In this document: positions 1 through 11,900 of the stretch, in pieces
Position numbering within the stretch: position 1 is the first letter of the stretch
How the letters are laid out: the number at the start of each line of letters is the position of its first letter
The notes under the pieces: model-generated
What the model saw: the letters and a program-made list of their open reading frames with translations, nothing else
Told to the model about the DNA's origin: nothing
The model's database searches: none
NCBI GenBank assembly: GCA_022496805.1
Contig: CM040091.1
Span: 17,474,336 to 17,538,335, forward strand
Direction of reading: 5' to 3'
Length of the DNA stretch: 64,000 nt
From: Pohlia nutans
Lineage: Eukaryota; Streptophyta; Bryopsida; Bryales; Mniaceae
Translations under genes and position numbers: made by a program

Positions 1-1174
1 ATCATTCTCCTCCCCTTGTTGGTAGATTAGGGCAAATTTAGTGGTGTTGCAAAGATATCTGTAGATGTGTTTTACAGCTTGGACATGAGTTTCCTGTGGC
101 TAGATCATGAATCAGCTGACAAAGCTAACTGCATATGCTATATTTGGTCGAGTGTAGGCGAGAAATATTAATTTCCCCACCATGCGTTGGTAGAGGGTTG
201 AATCAACTTGAAAAGAGCTTATGTCAGGTTTGAATTTCGTTTTCTCCAGTGGAGTGTGAACTGTGAACACCACGGCATTTAGATAATTCAAACTCTTGTA
301 GCATCTCTTGTATGTATTGTTGTTGTGTGAGTAGAATACATGAGTCTTGGAAGATGAATTCAATACCAAGGAAGTAGGACAGTATGCCAAGATCGAACAT
401 TTAGAACTCCTTTTGGACTTTAGTGCGCACCTGTTTGATGTGAGCATCATCGTTTCCTATGATGTATATATCATTAACGTAAAGTAAAAGAAGGGTAACT
501 TGCCTTTGGATTAATGTGACTACATGTTGCAATCGGCGTTGAACTTTGACAATCCTTGACTGATGAGGTATTTGTCAATCTTAGTGTATCAGGCCCGCGG
601 TGCATGTTTAATTAAGTCCATAAAGCTCTTTCTTCAATTTACATGCACATGTTCCACCACCTCGTTGTCAGTGATGATCTCTCCAATACACGCTAGTTCA
701 TTCAACAACTCCTCGAGGTGCTGTAAGTATAAAGTCATGGAGCCTCCTTTCTCAAATTTCAATTTCGTGAGTCTCCTACGCAACATCAATTTCCTCGAAT
801 TTGTGTTATTGGCGTACAAGTCTCTTAGTACATTCCAACACTCATCAGTTCTATAATATTGACAATGTATGGAGTCACGTTATCTTTCACTGAAAGGGCT
901 ATCATCAACAAAGTTTTTTTCCTTTTGGACCTACAATTCAACTAGTTCATCAGGATTAGTGGAGACAATAGTGCTTGCAAGAGGATCTATTAACTTCTAG
1001 ACATCTTCTCTATTCATCATGTTCCTCATCTTAAAACTATTGAATAGAGTTTCAAACTTTGTTGATCTATTTATGCTAGCCTACAGTCATGTTTTCCCCG
1101 AATGGGTTTATGACGGTCCTCTCTAATTCCCAAAGAGCTAGACTATTCTCCTATAACCTACTCTGAATACCATA
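1..1174 (-). mobile_element. Ty1/copia retrotransposon remnant, internally deleted
   Basis: Read on the minus strand, positions 634-860 encode a copia GAG (UBN2-type) segment with the pattern LRRRLTKLKFEKGGSMT, then ACIGEIITDNEVVEH. Downstream, 390-545 encode the reverse-transcriptase segment LLLLYVNDIYIIGND, where the usual YVDD is YVND. Positions 112-380 encode the RT/RNase H connection (YQRMVGKLIFLAYTRPNIAY). Several frameshifts and stops separate the blocks. Protease, integrase and most of RT, which should lie between GAG and this RT block, are missing, so the junction near 550-630 marks a large internal deletion. At 1161-1174 the minus strand reads TATGGTATTCAGAG, close to the TGGTATCAGAGC primer-binding site of copia elements, so the left LTR should start just beyond it. 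The 3' end lies outside the window. Non-functional. Confidence 0.85.
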
Positions 1175-2622
1175 AAGAAAGTCAGGTTTTTCAAAAGATC
1201 CAAAAGATAGATAAAACTTACGTAACGTCTACACTGATTTTATATACAGTACTCACTAGTTACTAAGTATATTGTAAGGTTGGTATTAACTTTCTTAAGC
1301 GGATGTGCTAATTAATAGTAGTAAATACTACTAATTTGATATCTTGGGTCAAATAGTCAATGAGATACGGTTACAGTTCTGATACAGATTTGATACACTG
1401 GCAGAATACGTGTCATCAAGCAGTCAGTCGTTTAATGTTCTGGTCTTGACTGCTAGAATGGATCTCTGTACAAGCTAGTTACAACAAATTATTTTTTGAT
1501 TCCGGTCAAGTCTAGGTTCTCAAGGACTTCCTACCACCACATGCACACCACACAGTAATAATAGGAATAAGAAAGGCAAGGAACGGACTTTATAAATTTT
1601 GTCCTCAAAGTCTTTCTATCAACAACATTGGACAAGAAAGCAAAACATACTCCACACTTTGGCATCAAAGGTTGGGGCACACAAATCCTAGAACCATATT
1701 TATATATTATAAAGCAGAAGTAAAAGGTTGAAGTATTACCAGCAACCACAATTCTAGGACCAAAATCCATTTTCTGTCCTCTACAAATTAGAGAAACTAT
1801 GCCGAACGAAAATACCGAGGAAGGGATCAAACTGTAAGACAGAAGATGTAGACAAGAGCTCAACTGGGGACTCAAATCAACAGATCATGGCACCACTGGA
1901 CCTCATTCACACCAATATGTGTACTCAGGGAGTGCACTATTCATTAAAACGAAGAATCATGTGCGTGCATGCCCCTTACTAAAATACCCCTGTATACATT
2001 TTATTTTTGCTAAAATCAAGCAATATACTTACAAATCTCATTGCTTCAAAATACATTTCCATACGTACACAAGGGTCCAAAAACAAATACGGAAATTGTA
2101 TATAACATGTGTACAAATGTTTGGAAATGCAAAAATATGGCCCTATTATATGTATAACATCAAATCATGGGTTTTTAGTTATAAATTTGTTAAAGACTTT
2201 TTCATCACTTGGATGAAGTTCGTATGTGTCTGCTTCATCATACGTCAAATTGGCCAATGCAATAACCGTATCCAATTCTCGATCCAATTCTACCATATTA
2301 ATATGATGTGTGAGATAAACTGAAAAGGCTTTCCCTCTACCTTCCAGTCAACAAGATCAACAACTGTCTGAACGGTCCCTTCAACGTTATCAATGTTGTG
2401 CTTTAAACGGCATGAGCTTTCCTTTGTATACAGTGAAGTGTATCAAAAGAAGCTGTTGCTTGCATCTCAAACAAATGCTTAAGCTTAATATACTTCAAAT
2501 TGGTATTCTGTAAATAAAATTTGAAGAAGTAAGCTGATGCAACGAAAGTATATAGTGCAAAAGTGGGAAGCAGTTTTATAGATGTTGCATGTGAGAAAAT
2601 CAAGATGCACAACAATAGCGAA
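1175..2622. other. Intergenic, no gene recognised
   Basis: The first few hundred bases probably hold the decayed left LTR of the copia remnant, but its ends could not be fixed. The rest is AT-rich with short open frames that resemble no family I recognise. A minus-strand stretch at about 2358-2410 looks codon-like and ends in a possible splice donor; it is discussed in the findings. Confidence 0.5.
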
Positions 2623-2858
2623 ACCTAATACTTCTAAATGACCAAGGATTCATAGTTTTAAAATAAGAAACCCAATTCATTATACTGTGAAATATATAAT
2701 CAAATGTAATTGAATTTTGTATCACTGAAATCAGTGAAGAATACTGCATATGATGGTCAAAAAACAAACAATTGAACAAATGGAAGTCTACATAGAACCT
2801 ACTCAAAACTGCTAAAAAAAATACGAGGTCCAATTTGGACGTCTTGGTCTTTTAGGGG
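2623..2858 (-). repeat. TTAA MITE, family A, degenerate copy
   Basis: The right end is TTGGTCTTTTAGGGG followed by TTAA (2859-2862). The left end is a decayed version of the inverted repeat CCCCTAAAGGACCAAG. The interior has the family A landmarks in reverse: a motif like ATTCATGGTTTTAAAATGA near the left end and CTACTCAAAA near the right end. Confidence 0.7.
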
Positions 2859-4847
2859 TTAATATACTCAGCTATGAATCACAGTTGTATACAGAAACTA
2901 GGAGGTAGAAAAACTTGTACAAAATGAGTTGGTAATTATCTACTAGTCAAACCCTAATGATTGATAACACCTCTGATCCCACACAACAATGCAGCAAAGA
3001 CTTAAAACAACAAATTGCAGCAGAAAGAATAACCAATTAGAAAAGATCTTACCTTGCGAGAAGTGTACGAAAGCTATACACCTGGTATAGTCACATTCGG
3101 CAATGATTTCATAAGGATGAAAATTGAATGGCATTTCTAGCCTGCACTTCAAAGCAACTATTATCAACTAACGATCCAAGCCCATAGAAGCATGTACAAC
3201 TTGTAAACCAAGCAAACCCTAATGATCAATAACACCTCTAATCCCATACAACAATGTAGCACAAACTTAAAACAATGTCTTGTAAAAGAGAGAGACTCAT
3301 TTTTTGAACAAATATAAGAACAATAACGAAGACTTGTCTACAAGCTACACAAAACGACATTCAAAGTAAGAGAGAAGCGCTAACTTGTGTAACATCAGTT
3401 CGATCCAAACAATCAATGGCTACTGCTATGGCGGATACAATAACGCAGAGAAAGAACAGAGACTCACCTTGTTGCTCACGGCTACTGCTACGGCGTTGCT
3501 CACGGCTACTGCTACGGCGTTGCTCACGGCTACTAGCTCCAGACTTACATCATTGCTCAAGGCTCCTTACGTCCTCTCCTTCGCCCTAGAATCATCGCTT
3601 CACAAAACAAACACGCATTCTGGCAGGCTCAAGAGAAATCGAAGCGCTCCACAATCGAGAGAGAGAAGGGGACAATAGCAATTGACTTCAAGATGTTGAC
3701 AATGATCGGTACCGACGTTCCTTTGCAAGTTGCAAGTGTGCAAGCAATGCTGCTCCGACGTCTAGAGAACTTTGTCAAAGAAGATGAGCGAAAAGCAAAT
3801 GTGAGCTCGATCAAGCGCATGCAAACAAGCAAAAAGAAACGTAGAGAACAAAGGCGAAAATGAGCGCCCGAAACCCTACCCGAGCATAGATCCTCACCTC
3901 CTACTGTACATCCAAATAAGGTCGTTACGTGGATGAAAAGACGCATGATTTTTGGTCCAAGTTTAGATCTTCTTGACTTGAACGCGTAAACGCGTAAACC
4001 CGTACCTTACATAAATTTTTCTGTAGCCTTATCTCTAGCCCCATGTATATCTACTTCCTACTCAATAGCAATATGTCTCTTGTACCTACATTTTGTACAT
4101 GCTTGTTCTAAATAATACCCCTATTGTGCACGCACGTGTATATTTACAGTAGTTGAACAGTGCACTCCATGGGCATGTGTAGGCCACAGATGACTTCAGC
4201 CGTTTTATTTGGATCTTTTTCTCAAAAAAAAACAAAACTTTATTAAAGATCAAACTGTTTAGAACCATGACAGATAGGGGTGGAAAGTATCCGTCCCAAG
4301 CCTTTCAAATTTTCTATGAAGATAAAGGAATCGTACGCCAATTCACACAAGCTCACACACTTCACCAAAACAGAGTAGCGGAACGCAAAAACTAGAGCTT
4401 GAATACCATTTTTCACCATCGTCGATGAAGAGGAGGATTTTTTGAAATAAAATTCTAAAGAGTCACAATTTATTAATTTATTTTTTCTCCACTAATAGAA
4501 ATCAAGCCAAGGAATTGGCTGATAGGGGATCAAATTGTCAACCATGAAAATTAAAATGACCAATTGCAAGTAAGAAGCGAAACCACAGTGAGAAAACTTT
4601 TCAATATGTTATGTATTTGATTTGATAATTCCATTGATTCATAGCATCTGATCTCCTATGGTTTGGCTAAATATAGTCTCTACATATGCAAGTTGCAAGG
4701 GGCATAGCCACTCAACACGTGGAGGGCTTGGTTGGCAAGACTTTTGCATTCTTCAAGAACCTCTGCATTCTTCCCTTGTAGGTTGCCCCCCTCCCACTCC
4801 ATTTGCCCCTCCCACATACATCGAGCTAAAACCTAAACCCCCAAACG
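2859..4847. other. Intergenic with splice-like minus-strand signals
   Basis: No complete gene was found. On the minus strand there are good donor-like sites at 3471 (CAACAAG|GTGAGT) and about 3053 (TCGCAAG|GTAAGA), the second ending a short open exon-like stretch (about 3053-3140). A block of about 65 bp (2946-3010) is repeated at 3215-3280. This could be a decayed or unrecognised gene on the minus strand. Confidence 0.35.
3472..3536. repeat. 24-bp tandem repeat, about 2.7 copies
   Basis: The unit TTGCTCACGGCTACTGCTACGGCG repeats head to tail at 3472, 3496 and 3520, with the last copy partial. It lies directly next to a donor-like site on the minus strand, where it would add repeated residues if translated. 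Confidence 0.85.
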
Positions 4848-5062
4848 TCTGAGTGTGCTTTTGCGGCCAATAGAATACGTTGTATTTTGGTTGTATTTGG
4901 AATGAATCTACATCTTTAATGGGTTTGAGCTCGAAACAAAAGTTGAAATTTAGATCAATGCGATTCTAGTGAGTTACTGAAATCTCAGTTTATAGTTTCT
5001 TGTTGGTATTAAATCCCAATTATACGACAACATATATACTATCCCCGTGGGACGTTTAGGAG
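4848..5062. repeat. TTAA MITE, family B
   Basis: The left end is CCCCCAAACGTCTGAG and the right end GTGGGACGTTTAGGAG followed by TTAA at 5063. Its length of about 215 bp and interior match the copies at 12671-12895 and 60411-60634, in reverse orientation. Confidence 0.75.
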
Positions 5063-5359
5063 TTAAAAAGGCACTCCAAATCTCATGGGTCTCGGGCATT
5101 TTGTGAACGTCCATGATGAAACATTCCCTCTTGTAGTGACTCGATTGAACATTGAAAATGCCCTTGAACTCCAGGCTTGGAGACACTCTCAATCAATCCA
5201 AAGGAAGTTACACCTTCACGTCCTTTTTAACTCTCTTTTCAAAGTCCTTTTCAGCGGTACTTGCTTGCTATCCGTCTCTTGTCAATATCCACAGAACCTG
5301 CAATCATTTGAGCTGATGGTGGTGAAGGTGATTTTAAAAGTTAGCAAGGGTCCTCTTAA

Positions 5360-5939
5360 CCCCTTAACGTACCAGGGTGTCCCTGGAATTGACAATTTGA
5401 GAAAAAGCATTATAAATTATCATTTAGAAGAATATTCTGGAATTGATATACAAATGAAAGTTCTAGATTTTGAATTTTAGATTCCATCCGTACGGTTCCA
5501 TTCACTAATACAATCACCAATATTTAATTATAAATTTTGAAAGTTAAAATTAAAAATTCCTTGTAAATTCGATTACAAACTAAATTTCAATATTTTTTGA
5601 GTAAAATTTGTTGGAATGAGTTTGAAATGAGATACTCTTAAACGTGGTGATACTTTGAAATTTTTGTGTTTCTTAAATTTATGACCTCATTTTTCACGAT
5701 TCCACTTTGAACTAGAGTCAATGCAATTTTGGCTCGGTCAACGACTTGACATACTTCTATATTTGTAATTTTAGAAAAATATGTACTCTAGTATGACTAA
5801 ATCCAGCCATTAGATAGGACAACAACTTGGTGAAGAATCTCCAAAAAATTGGATGAGTATCATCCAAGCGTTGATGAGAACGTGAGAAGGCTTTGAAATC
5901 ATTCGTCGTCCAGTTTCTGGACGCTGTGACGTTTAGGGG
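5360..5939. repeat. TTAA MITE, about 580 bp
   Basis: TTAA (5356-5359) precedes CCCCTTAACGTACCAGG, and the element ends GACGTTTAGGGG before TTAA (5940-5943). The flanking tetranucleotides are identical. It is a different interior from families A and B and has no coding capacity. Confidence 0.75.
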
Positions 5940-6303
5940 TTAACCACTCCACTTCACTATTTGTAGTCAAAAGGCCAACATACATAGGACAGCACCAGTG
6001 TTTTTCCTGTGTGTTTTTTTCTTGAACCCTAACTGACAACGTAAAAGAATTTGGGAAATAATATTCGACGAAATCTTAACCTTCTAATTATATTTTGATA
6101 TAATTTCTTCATATTTTGGTAATTTTCTTCGAGAAATCTGGCCACCTTCATAAAAAACATAGAGAAAATTTGGTCAATTTTTTTTTTTTAAATTCATTTT
6201 TTTCCTTGACAAAAGAGAAAATCCATGTTTTGTAGAGAAATTCGGCAAAATATACCATGAAAAAAAACTAGATAGCACCGTACAAGAATGCCTATAAGTT
6301 TAA

Positions 6304-7159
6304 CCCTTAAACGTCAAAAAAGACCCACGGGCCTTTACAAAAAAGAATATTTAACCCCTAACTGCCCAACCATGCATATTTTGCATGATGTACAGATTTC
6401 ATCCGTAGTTTCTCATCCGTCATGCACTTTTTGTGGTGTGATTTTTTTACTGAATTTTTTATGGGAAGTTAGCTTCATGTATGTGTGATCCGATCGAAAA
6501 GGAAAAAATTTCGAAAAAAGTTGTGACTCATTTTGTGTTGCAGTGTTTCACCCAAAATCTTGAAGATTTTGGTCTAAAAGTGTTCTTGAAAAAATAAACT
6601 CTTAAAATCAAGCATCCAAAAAATCTCCAAAAATCACTACACCTAAAGTACTACGTTATAACCCATCACAACAAATTTCATCCACATATTGTCAATATCT
6701 TATTCGTAATTGAATTACAAAATAATTTTTTATTTTATGTTTCAAAATTTATAGAAAAAGATTAGTGATAGCAATCATAGATCTAACCGTATAGATAGAA
6801 TCTAAAATTAAAAATGTATAACTTTCATTTATACATCAAGTTCTGATTATTCATATTAATTGCATTTTATAATGCATCTTTGCAAAACTGCCTAAACTAG
6901 ACATAGGTGAGGACGTTTAGGGGTTAAGAAAAAAGTAGTTTTTCTCAATCAAAAGCGAGGATTGGTGCGTTGGAAAGCTACTGAAAAAGCGATCTAGATT
7001 CCAAATTTGCGCCTCATTTGAGAGATTGTGGAATCGTTGGTAAGCAATCAACGAGTGATCAAATTGAATAGGTTTTGAAGTTGGGGTAGTTTTTTTTTTT
7101 CTCCAAAAATTTAGATGCCTTCCGGGCTGCCCTGCCCACGCCCTCTTCACGTTTAAGGG
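6304..7159. repeat. TTAA MITE (outer, about 283 bp) split by a second TTAA MITE
   Basis: The outer element begins CCCTTAAACGTC after TTAA (6300-6303) and ends CACGTTTAAGGG before TTAA (7160-7163). It is interrupted by the 569-bp element at 6355-6923. Without the insert and one TTAA its length is about 283 bp, close to the 294-bp copy at 14644-14937. Confidence 0.75.
6355..6923. repeat. TTAA MITE nested inside another TTAA MITE
   Basis: TTAA (6351-6354), then CCCCTAACTGCCC; the right end is GAGGACGTTTAGGGG followed by TTAA (6924-6927). The last 270 bp match a partial copy at 17225-17540. Confidence 0.8.
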
Positions 7160-7470
7160 TTAAGATCCAGTAGCTGCATGCTTTGAGTTAGCTGCCTTAA
7201 TTGGCTCTCTGCAAACTGAGCAGCATAAGATGACTAACTAAAAGGACAACAGAGAATCACCGACAATAGAAAAATGATAAGCAAGGGACCCTTGAAACCC
7301 TCATGAAAAACATGAGTCAATTCGTCAATTTGTACGAACACCTCAGAAGTCCAGATACTGTGTGATTCTTCATCAGCTGTGCCACGTTTAATCACTCACG
7401 TCGATCAACATTCTTCAATAGAAAATGGAGTCAAGAACATAGCTGCAAACTTCGCAGGAACACCCATTAA

Positions 7471-7693
7471 CCCTTAAAGGATTTAGGGCATAGTAGATAT
7501 GTTGCCGTATATTTAACATTTGTTGTAAGTAGAAAGTTCCAAATTGAGATCCCAATTGCTTTTTAGACCATGTAGACATGAATTTTAACTTCACTTTTGA
7601 TATGAAACTCATAGGAGGTGTAGAACCATTCCATATACAATGAAGTACGGCCATATAATGCTGGCCGGAATGGCCAATTTGGACCTTTAAGGG
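7471..7693. repeat. TTAA MITE, family B-like
   Basis: TTAA (7467-7470) then CCCTTAAAGGATTTAGGGC; it ends TTTGGACCTTTAAGGG before TTAA (7694-7697). At 223 bp it shares interior landmarks with family B but has family A-like tips. Confidence 0.7.
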
Positions 7694-7800
7694 TTAACCC
7701 GTAATGTGCTCTACTGTTTCTCACTACCACATTTGTACAGGAAATTCTTTTATCATCTCCTGCACATGAAAATTTTACACATGAAAATTTTACAATAATA

Positions 7801-8057
7801 GAGTTATTTGTAAAGGCATCCGGTCTTCTGTCCTGCTTTCTTCATGGACCAGAGCTAGTACCAAAGCATTCTGACACCACTTCTCCTCATGGTCCCACCC
7901 CACTACCCAATTCTTCTCCCTCCCTCCAAATTTTTATGAATAAAAATTTCAATCCATCCAGTGTTCTATTTTGGGTCTACAGTAAGATCATGCCGATCCT
8001 CTCCTTTCCATTTTACAGGTCAAAAAGAAGGGATTTGAGGGACTTTACAAATAACTC
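7801..8057. mobile_element. Mariner-type MITE with GAGTTATTTG ends
   Basis: Perfect 15-bp terminal inverted repeats GAGTTATTTGTAAAG / CTTTACAAATAACTC are flanked by TA on both sides (7799-7800, 8058-8059). The 257-bp length and TA duplication fit a Tc1/mariner MITE, but the tip differs from Stowaway. A second member lies at 46571-46931. Confidence 0.75.
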
Positions 8058-8985
8058 TAATGTGTCTTGTTGTTCTTACAAGACCAAGAAAAAAATTGGC
8101 TCTATAGGACACGTTATGCTACATTAAACGTTACCTGTATACAAATGTTCTTCCCGGTACACGCCCCGTATGAACAGGGGCGACCTCCTTTACGGGTTAA
8201 AAGAAGCCAGGAATCACAGCCATATGCTGCATTCCTGAGTATGTGACGAGCTGAACACCCCGTCAGAATAATAGGAATTGATAGTACACATGTGATACAA
8301 AGATTCTCATTTCAGCCTGTTAGTGTGATGCTAAAGTACGAACAACAACGAAGACACCAACTTAAGCAATCAGATGTATTTTTAGCAATAATATCTTTGG
8401 TGAATTTATCATTTCTTTCATTTTACATAAGGTTTAACAAAGAATGCATATTTTTCCACAATTGTGTTCTCCATATTGAAATTGATATATACTAGTAGTG
8501 TACATTAAAAAAATTAAATATAAAAACACTGGTATGTAGTGACCACAAAGTGACACAGATAGTCACATGGCACAACTAGGGTGGTTTACCTCGCTACACT
8601 AGGAAATGTCAAGATACTGAACATGAACAAAACAATTAACCAGTTCTGAAGTTCAAACGCTTTGAACACGTTTTAATTAGATGCAAGGGAAGATCAAAGC
8701 TGCAGCCTTGCAGAATATGGTACACTTGAAAAGGGAAAAAGCCAGTTGATCAACCTAACCATCCTTCAATTCAACTCTAATCCGGAGCATCTGGTGGCAC
8801 CTTTAGACATAAAAAAACCGACGCCCTTAACGTCTTCTTCAAAAGCTTGACTCTAAATATGTTCAGAAACATTCTTGAGAGCACACAATATGTGTCTGAT
8901 GACTTCAGAAAAACAGGTACAAACACTCTGTTGAAATGTGAGCCAGGGCAGCAAATAGGAACTACGTATCACTCAGACTACAGTA
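8058..8985. other. Downstream of the MCD1-like gene; no gene seen
   Basis: This holds the likely 3' UTR of the minus-strand MCD1-like gene and AT-rich intergenic DNA. No open frame here resembles a known protein. Confidence 0.5.
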
Positions 8986-11900
8986 TCATTGAGACTCACC
9001 CAAAATCTCTGATCCATCTATGTTCCGCAGACGAGGAGATCCGTTACTCACAATGGGCGACCTTCTACGATCTCGTTGCACACCATCTTCGCCAGCACTT
9101 GGTGGGGAGCTCCATTGATCCACGGAACTGTCAGGTAGCTTAAACTCTGGCTCCTGCAGCACAAGGAATCAAAGAAAACCTTCAGGTGGTGGAAGAAATA
9201 CATACAAAATAGGGGTTGTCACACATCCTCTGAGAATGAAATTTCTTTGAAGAATGAGAGAAAAGAGGAACCAATAGGACACATTCTCCATGAAGAAAGT
9301 GTGACACCCCTTTTCTGGTATGTGGAGAATGAGAATGAAGAATAGAAGTTGTTAGTTGGTCACACATCCTCCAAGCATGGGTCATTCTCCATTCTCCATT
9401 CTTCACCCGTGGAGGAGAAGAATGGAATTCCCCAATCTTCACAGAATGGGCCCTCCACCATTCAAGGAGAGCGTGCCACGTCTCCATTCTCTAAAGATTG
9501 AGAATGGGGTGGAGGATGTGTGACAACCCCTAATATAGCGAAGTTCTAAATTTTTATGATTTCGGCTTTCGTGCCTCATATTTTTCTCTACTTTAATTTG
9601 TATTGATGAAATCAGTTTCGTTTTGGTCAAATTTACTAGTACATGATTAGAATACCTATTTCAATAGAATCAATACACGGTCAATAATGTTGTATGTAAA
9701 CATGATAATTAGGATGTTTGACAAGTGTGGAAAAAGTTCTAGATCACCGAATTAATAACAATAAGAACACTATCTTATGACTTTCAGGTGGAAGACAATC
9801 GTGAGAAACTTCCCAGGATTCTAATGTTAGAGACCCTGAGGCCATGACAGTCTACATTTTGAGACAGAATTAAAGCCTATGATAGAGTTAAAAACTAGCC
9901 ATTCAAACCTGAAAGTTCAGGTCTTACCTGAGTACCAAAAGGCCAAAAATGGGCACTTCCATAAATAGTAGGAGTTGACACATATATTACCTTTCTATCA
10001 AATAAGAAGAAGAAATCACACCCTCCATTATTGTTTTGAAAGTTCCTATAATCCACTATCAGTTTCCAAAGTGGACTTCTTGTTTTTATCACCCCACTTT
10101 GATGTAGTGGAAAAGGCAACGCCAAGCTAATGAAAAGAAGGAAGGGGTCAGGGACTTGAAAGATTATTTAAAAGGTACTTAGCAAGGTTGTTTGAAAGAT
10201 TGTTTGAAAGGTGGTTGAAAAGTTATTCCAAAGGCAATTTCAAAGGTGATTTAAAAATCATTATTTTATATTTACAGGCAAAGGTAAGGGCAGGCTTTAC
10301 TAGTTAGCTTAGGCAAATACTCCCTCTGTCCCATACCAAGCTTCCTGATTGCTCAAACTATCTGTCCCACAATAAGCTTCTTGTTTGCTCAAATTACTAC
10401 TCCTAGTGACTCAGGATCCACACCATTGGACTAGTTAATTTCTTCTATTTTGAAGGTTGAGTAAGCTTATTATGGGACAGAGTAGGAGTTAATTATCGAT
10501 CAGTAGGTCTGGGGTTTAGGGTTTTACATTCGGAGCTTACAAGTTTTAAGTGACAGTGTTTACCTTGCTTGCAGCTTCCATCATCTTCTTCCGAAGGGCC
10601 TCGTGTTCAGCTTTCAGACGAGAGGGAACTCCCCTCACTTGCATCACATTCTGCTGCGCCAAGTCTTCATCGATGTAATTGGTAGTTGTTGCAAAGGGAT
10701 GGTTGGCGGGTATCCACCGAACTTCTTCAGGATCTACTCCTTGTGGAACAGGCTCGCCTTCACTTAAGAAAACAACCGGTCGCTTCCACCTGTAAGCTTG
10801 CACACGCCTGTTCTGGTGACTCACTCGTTTCTCGTTAGTCAATGTCACGGGAGCTACCCTGAACATCTTTCCATACATTCTCACGATTGAATTCTTCCCT
10901 CCAACCTTTCCTCCAACAAGAGGATTATTAAAAGGGTCTTCGTACTTCAGCGGCCTCCCACTGCACCCAATCAACAGTAATACAATGCAAATTAGATAAC
11001 GTTATCAGCAGCAAAAAATTACTGCACGGTACTGAAACGTGAAAGTGTACAAAACATTTAACCCCTAAAGCACCAAGAAGCCTCTCATGTTTTTTCAGCA
11101 TTTTTGAGCAGTCCTATGTGGACTTCCTTCAGTTCAAATTTATTTGTGTTTTAGCCAACACATACAATGTTCTTCACTGATTCCGGTAATATAAAACTTG
11201 ACACCATCTGAATTATATTTTTCATGATTGAATTTGTCATGTTGAAACCATGAAACTTTGGTCCTTCAGGGGTTAGCTGACCAAATATGTCGAAAATTTA
11301 CTGCACAATACTGAAACGTGTAAATGTAGAAAAGATTTAACCCCTACAAGACCAAGATGCACAATTCTGAAACGTGTAAATGTAGAAAAGATTTAACCTC
11401 CAAAAGGACCAAGAAGCCCAAATTAGGCCTCATGTTTTTTCAGCATTTTTGAGCAGTCCTATATTATTCCTTCGGTTCAAATTTATTTGTGCTATAAACA
11501 ACACATACAATGTTCTTCACTGATTCCGGTAATATAAAACTTGACACCATCTGAATTATATTTTTCACAATATGATTGATTGAATTTGTCATTTTAAACT
11601 TTGGTCCCTCAGGAGTTAACCAACCAAATATGTCGAAAATTTACTGCACGGTACTGAAACGTGTAAGTGTAGAGAAGATTTAACCCCTAAAGGACCTAGA
11701 AGCCCTCATGTTTTTTCAGCATTTTTGAGCAGTCCTATGTGGACTTCCTTCAGTTCAAATTTATTTGTGTTTTAGCCAACACATACAATGTTCTTCACTG
11801 ATTCCGGTAATATAAAACTTGACCCATCTGGATTATTGATTTTTAACAATATGATTGATTGAATTTGTCATTTTGAAATCATGAAACCTTGGTGCTTCAG

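Noticed and set aside
1887..1930. Copia integrase-like fragment (MAPLDLIHTNMC) on the plus strand
   Set aside because: Only about a dozen residues match, and no adjoining integrase sequence follows, so chance cannot be excluded.
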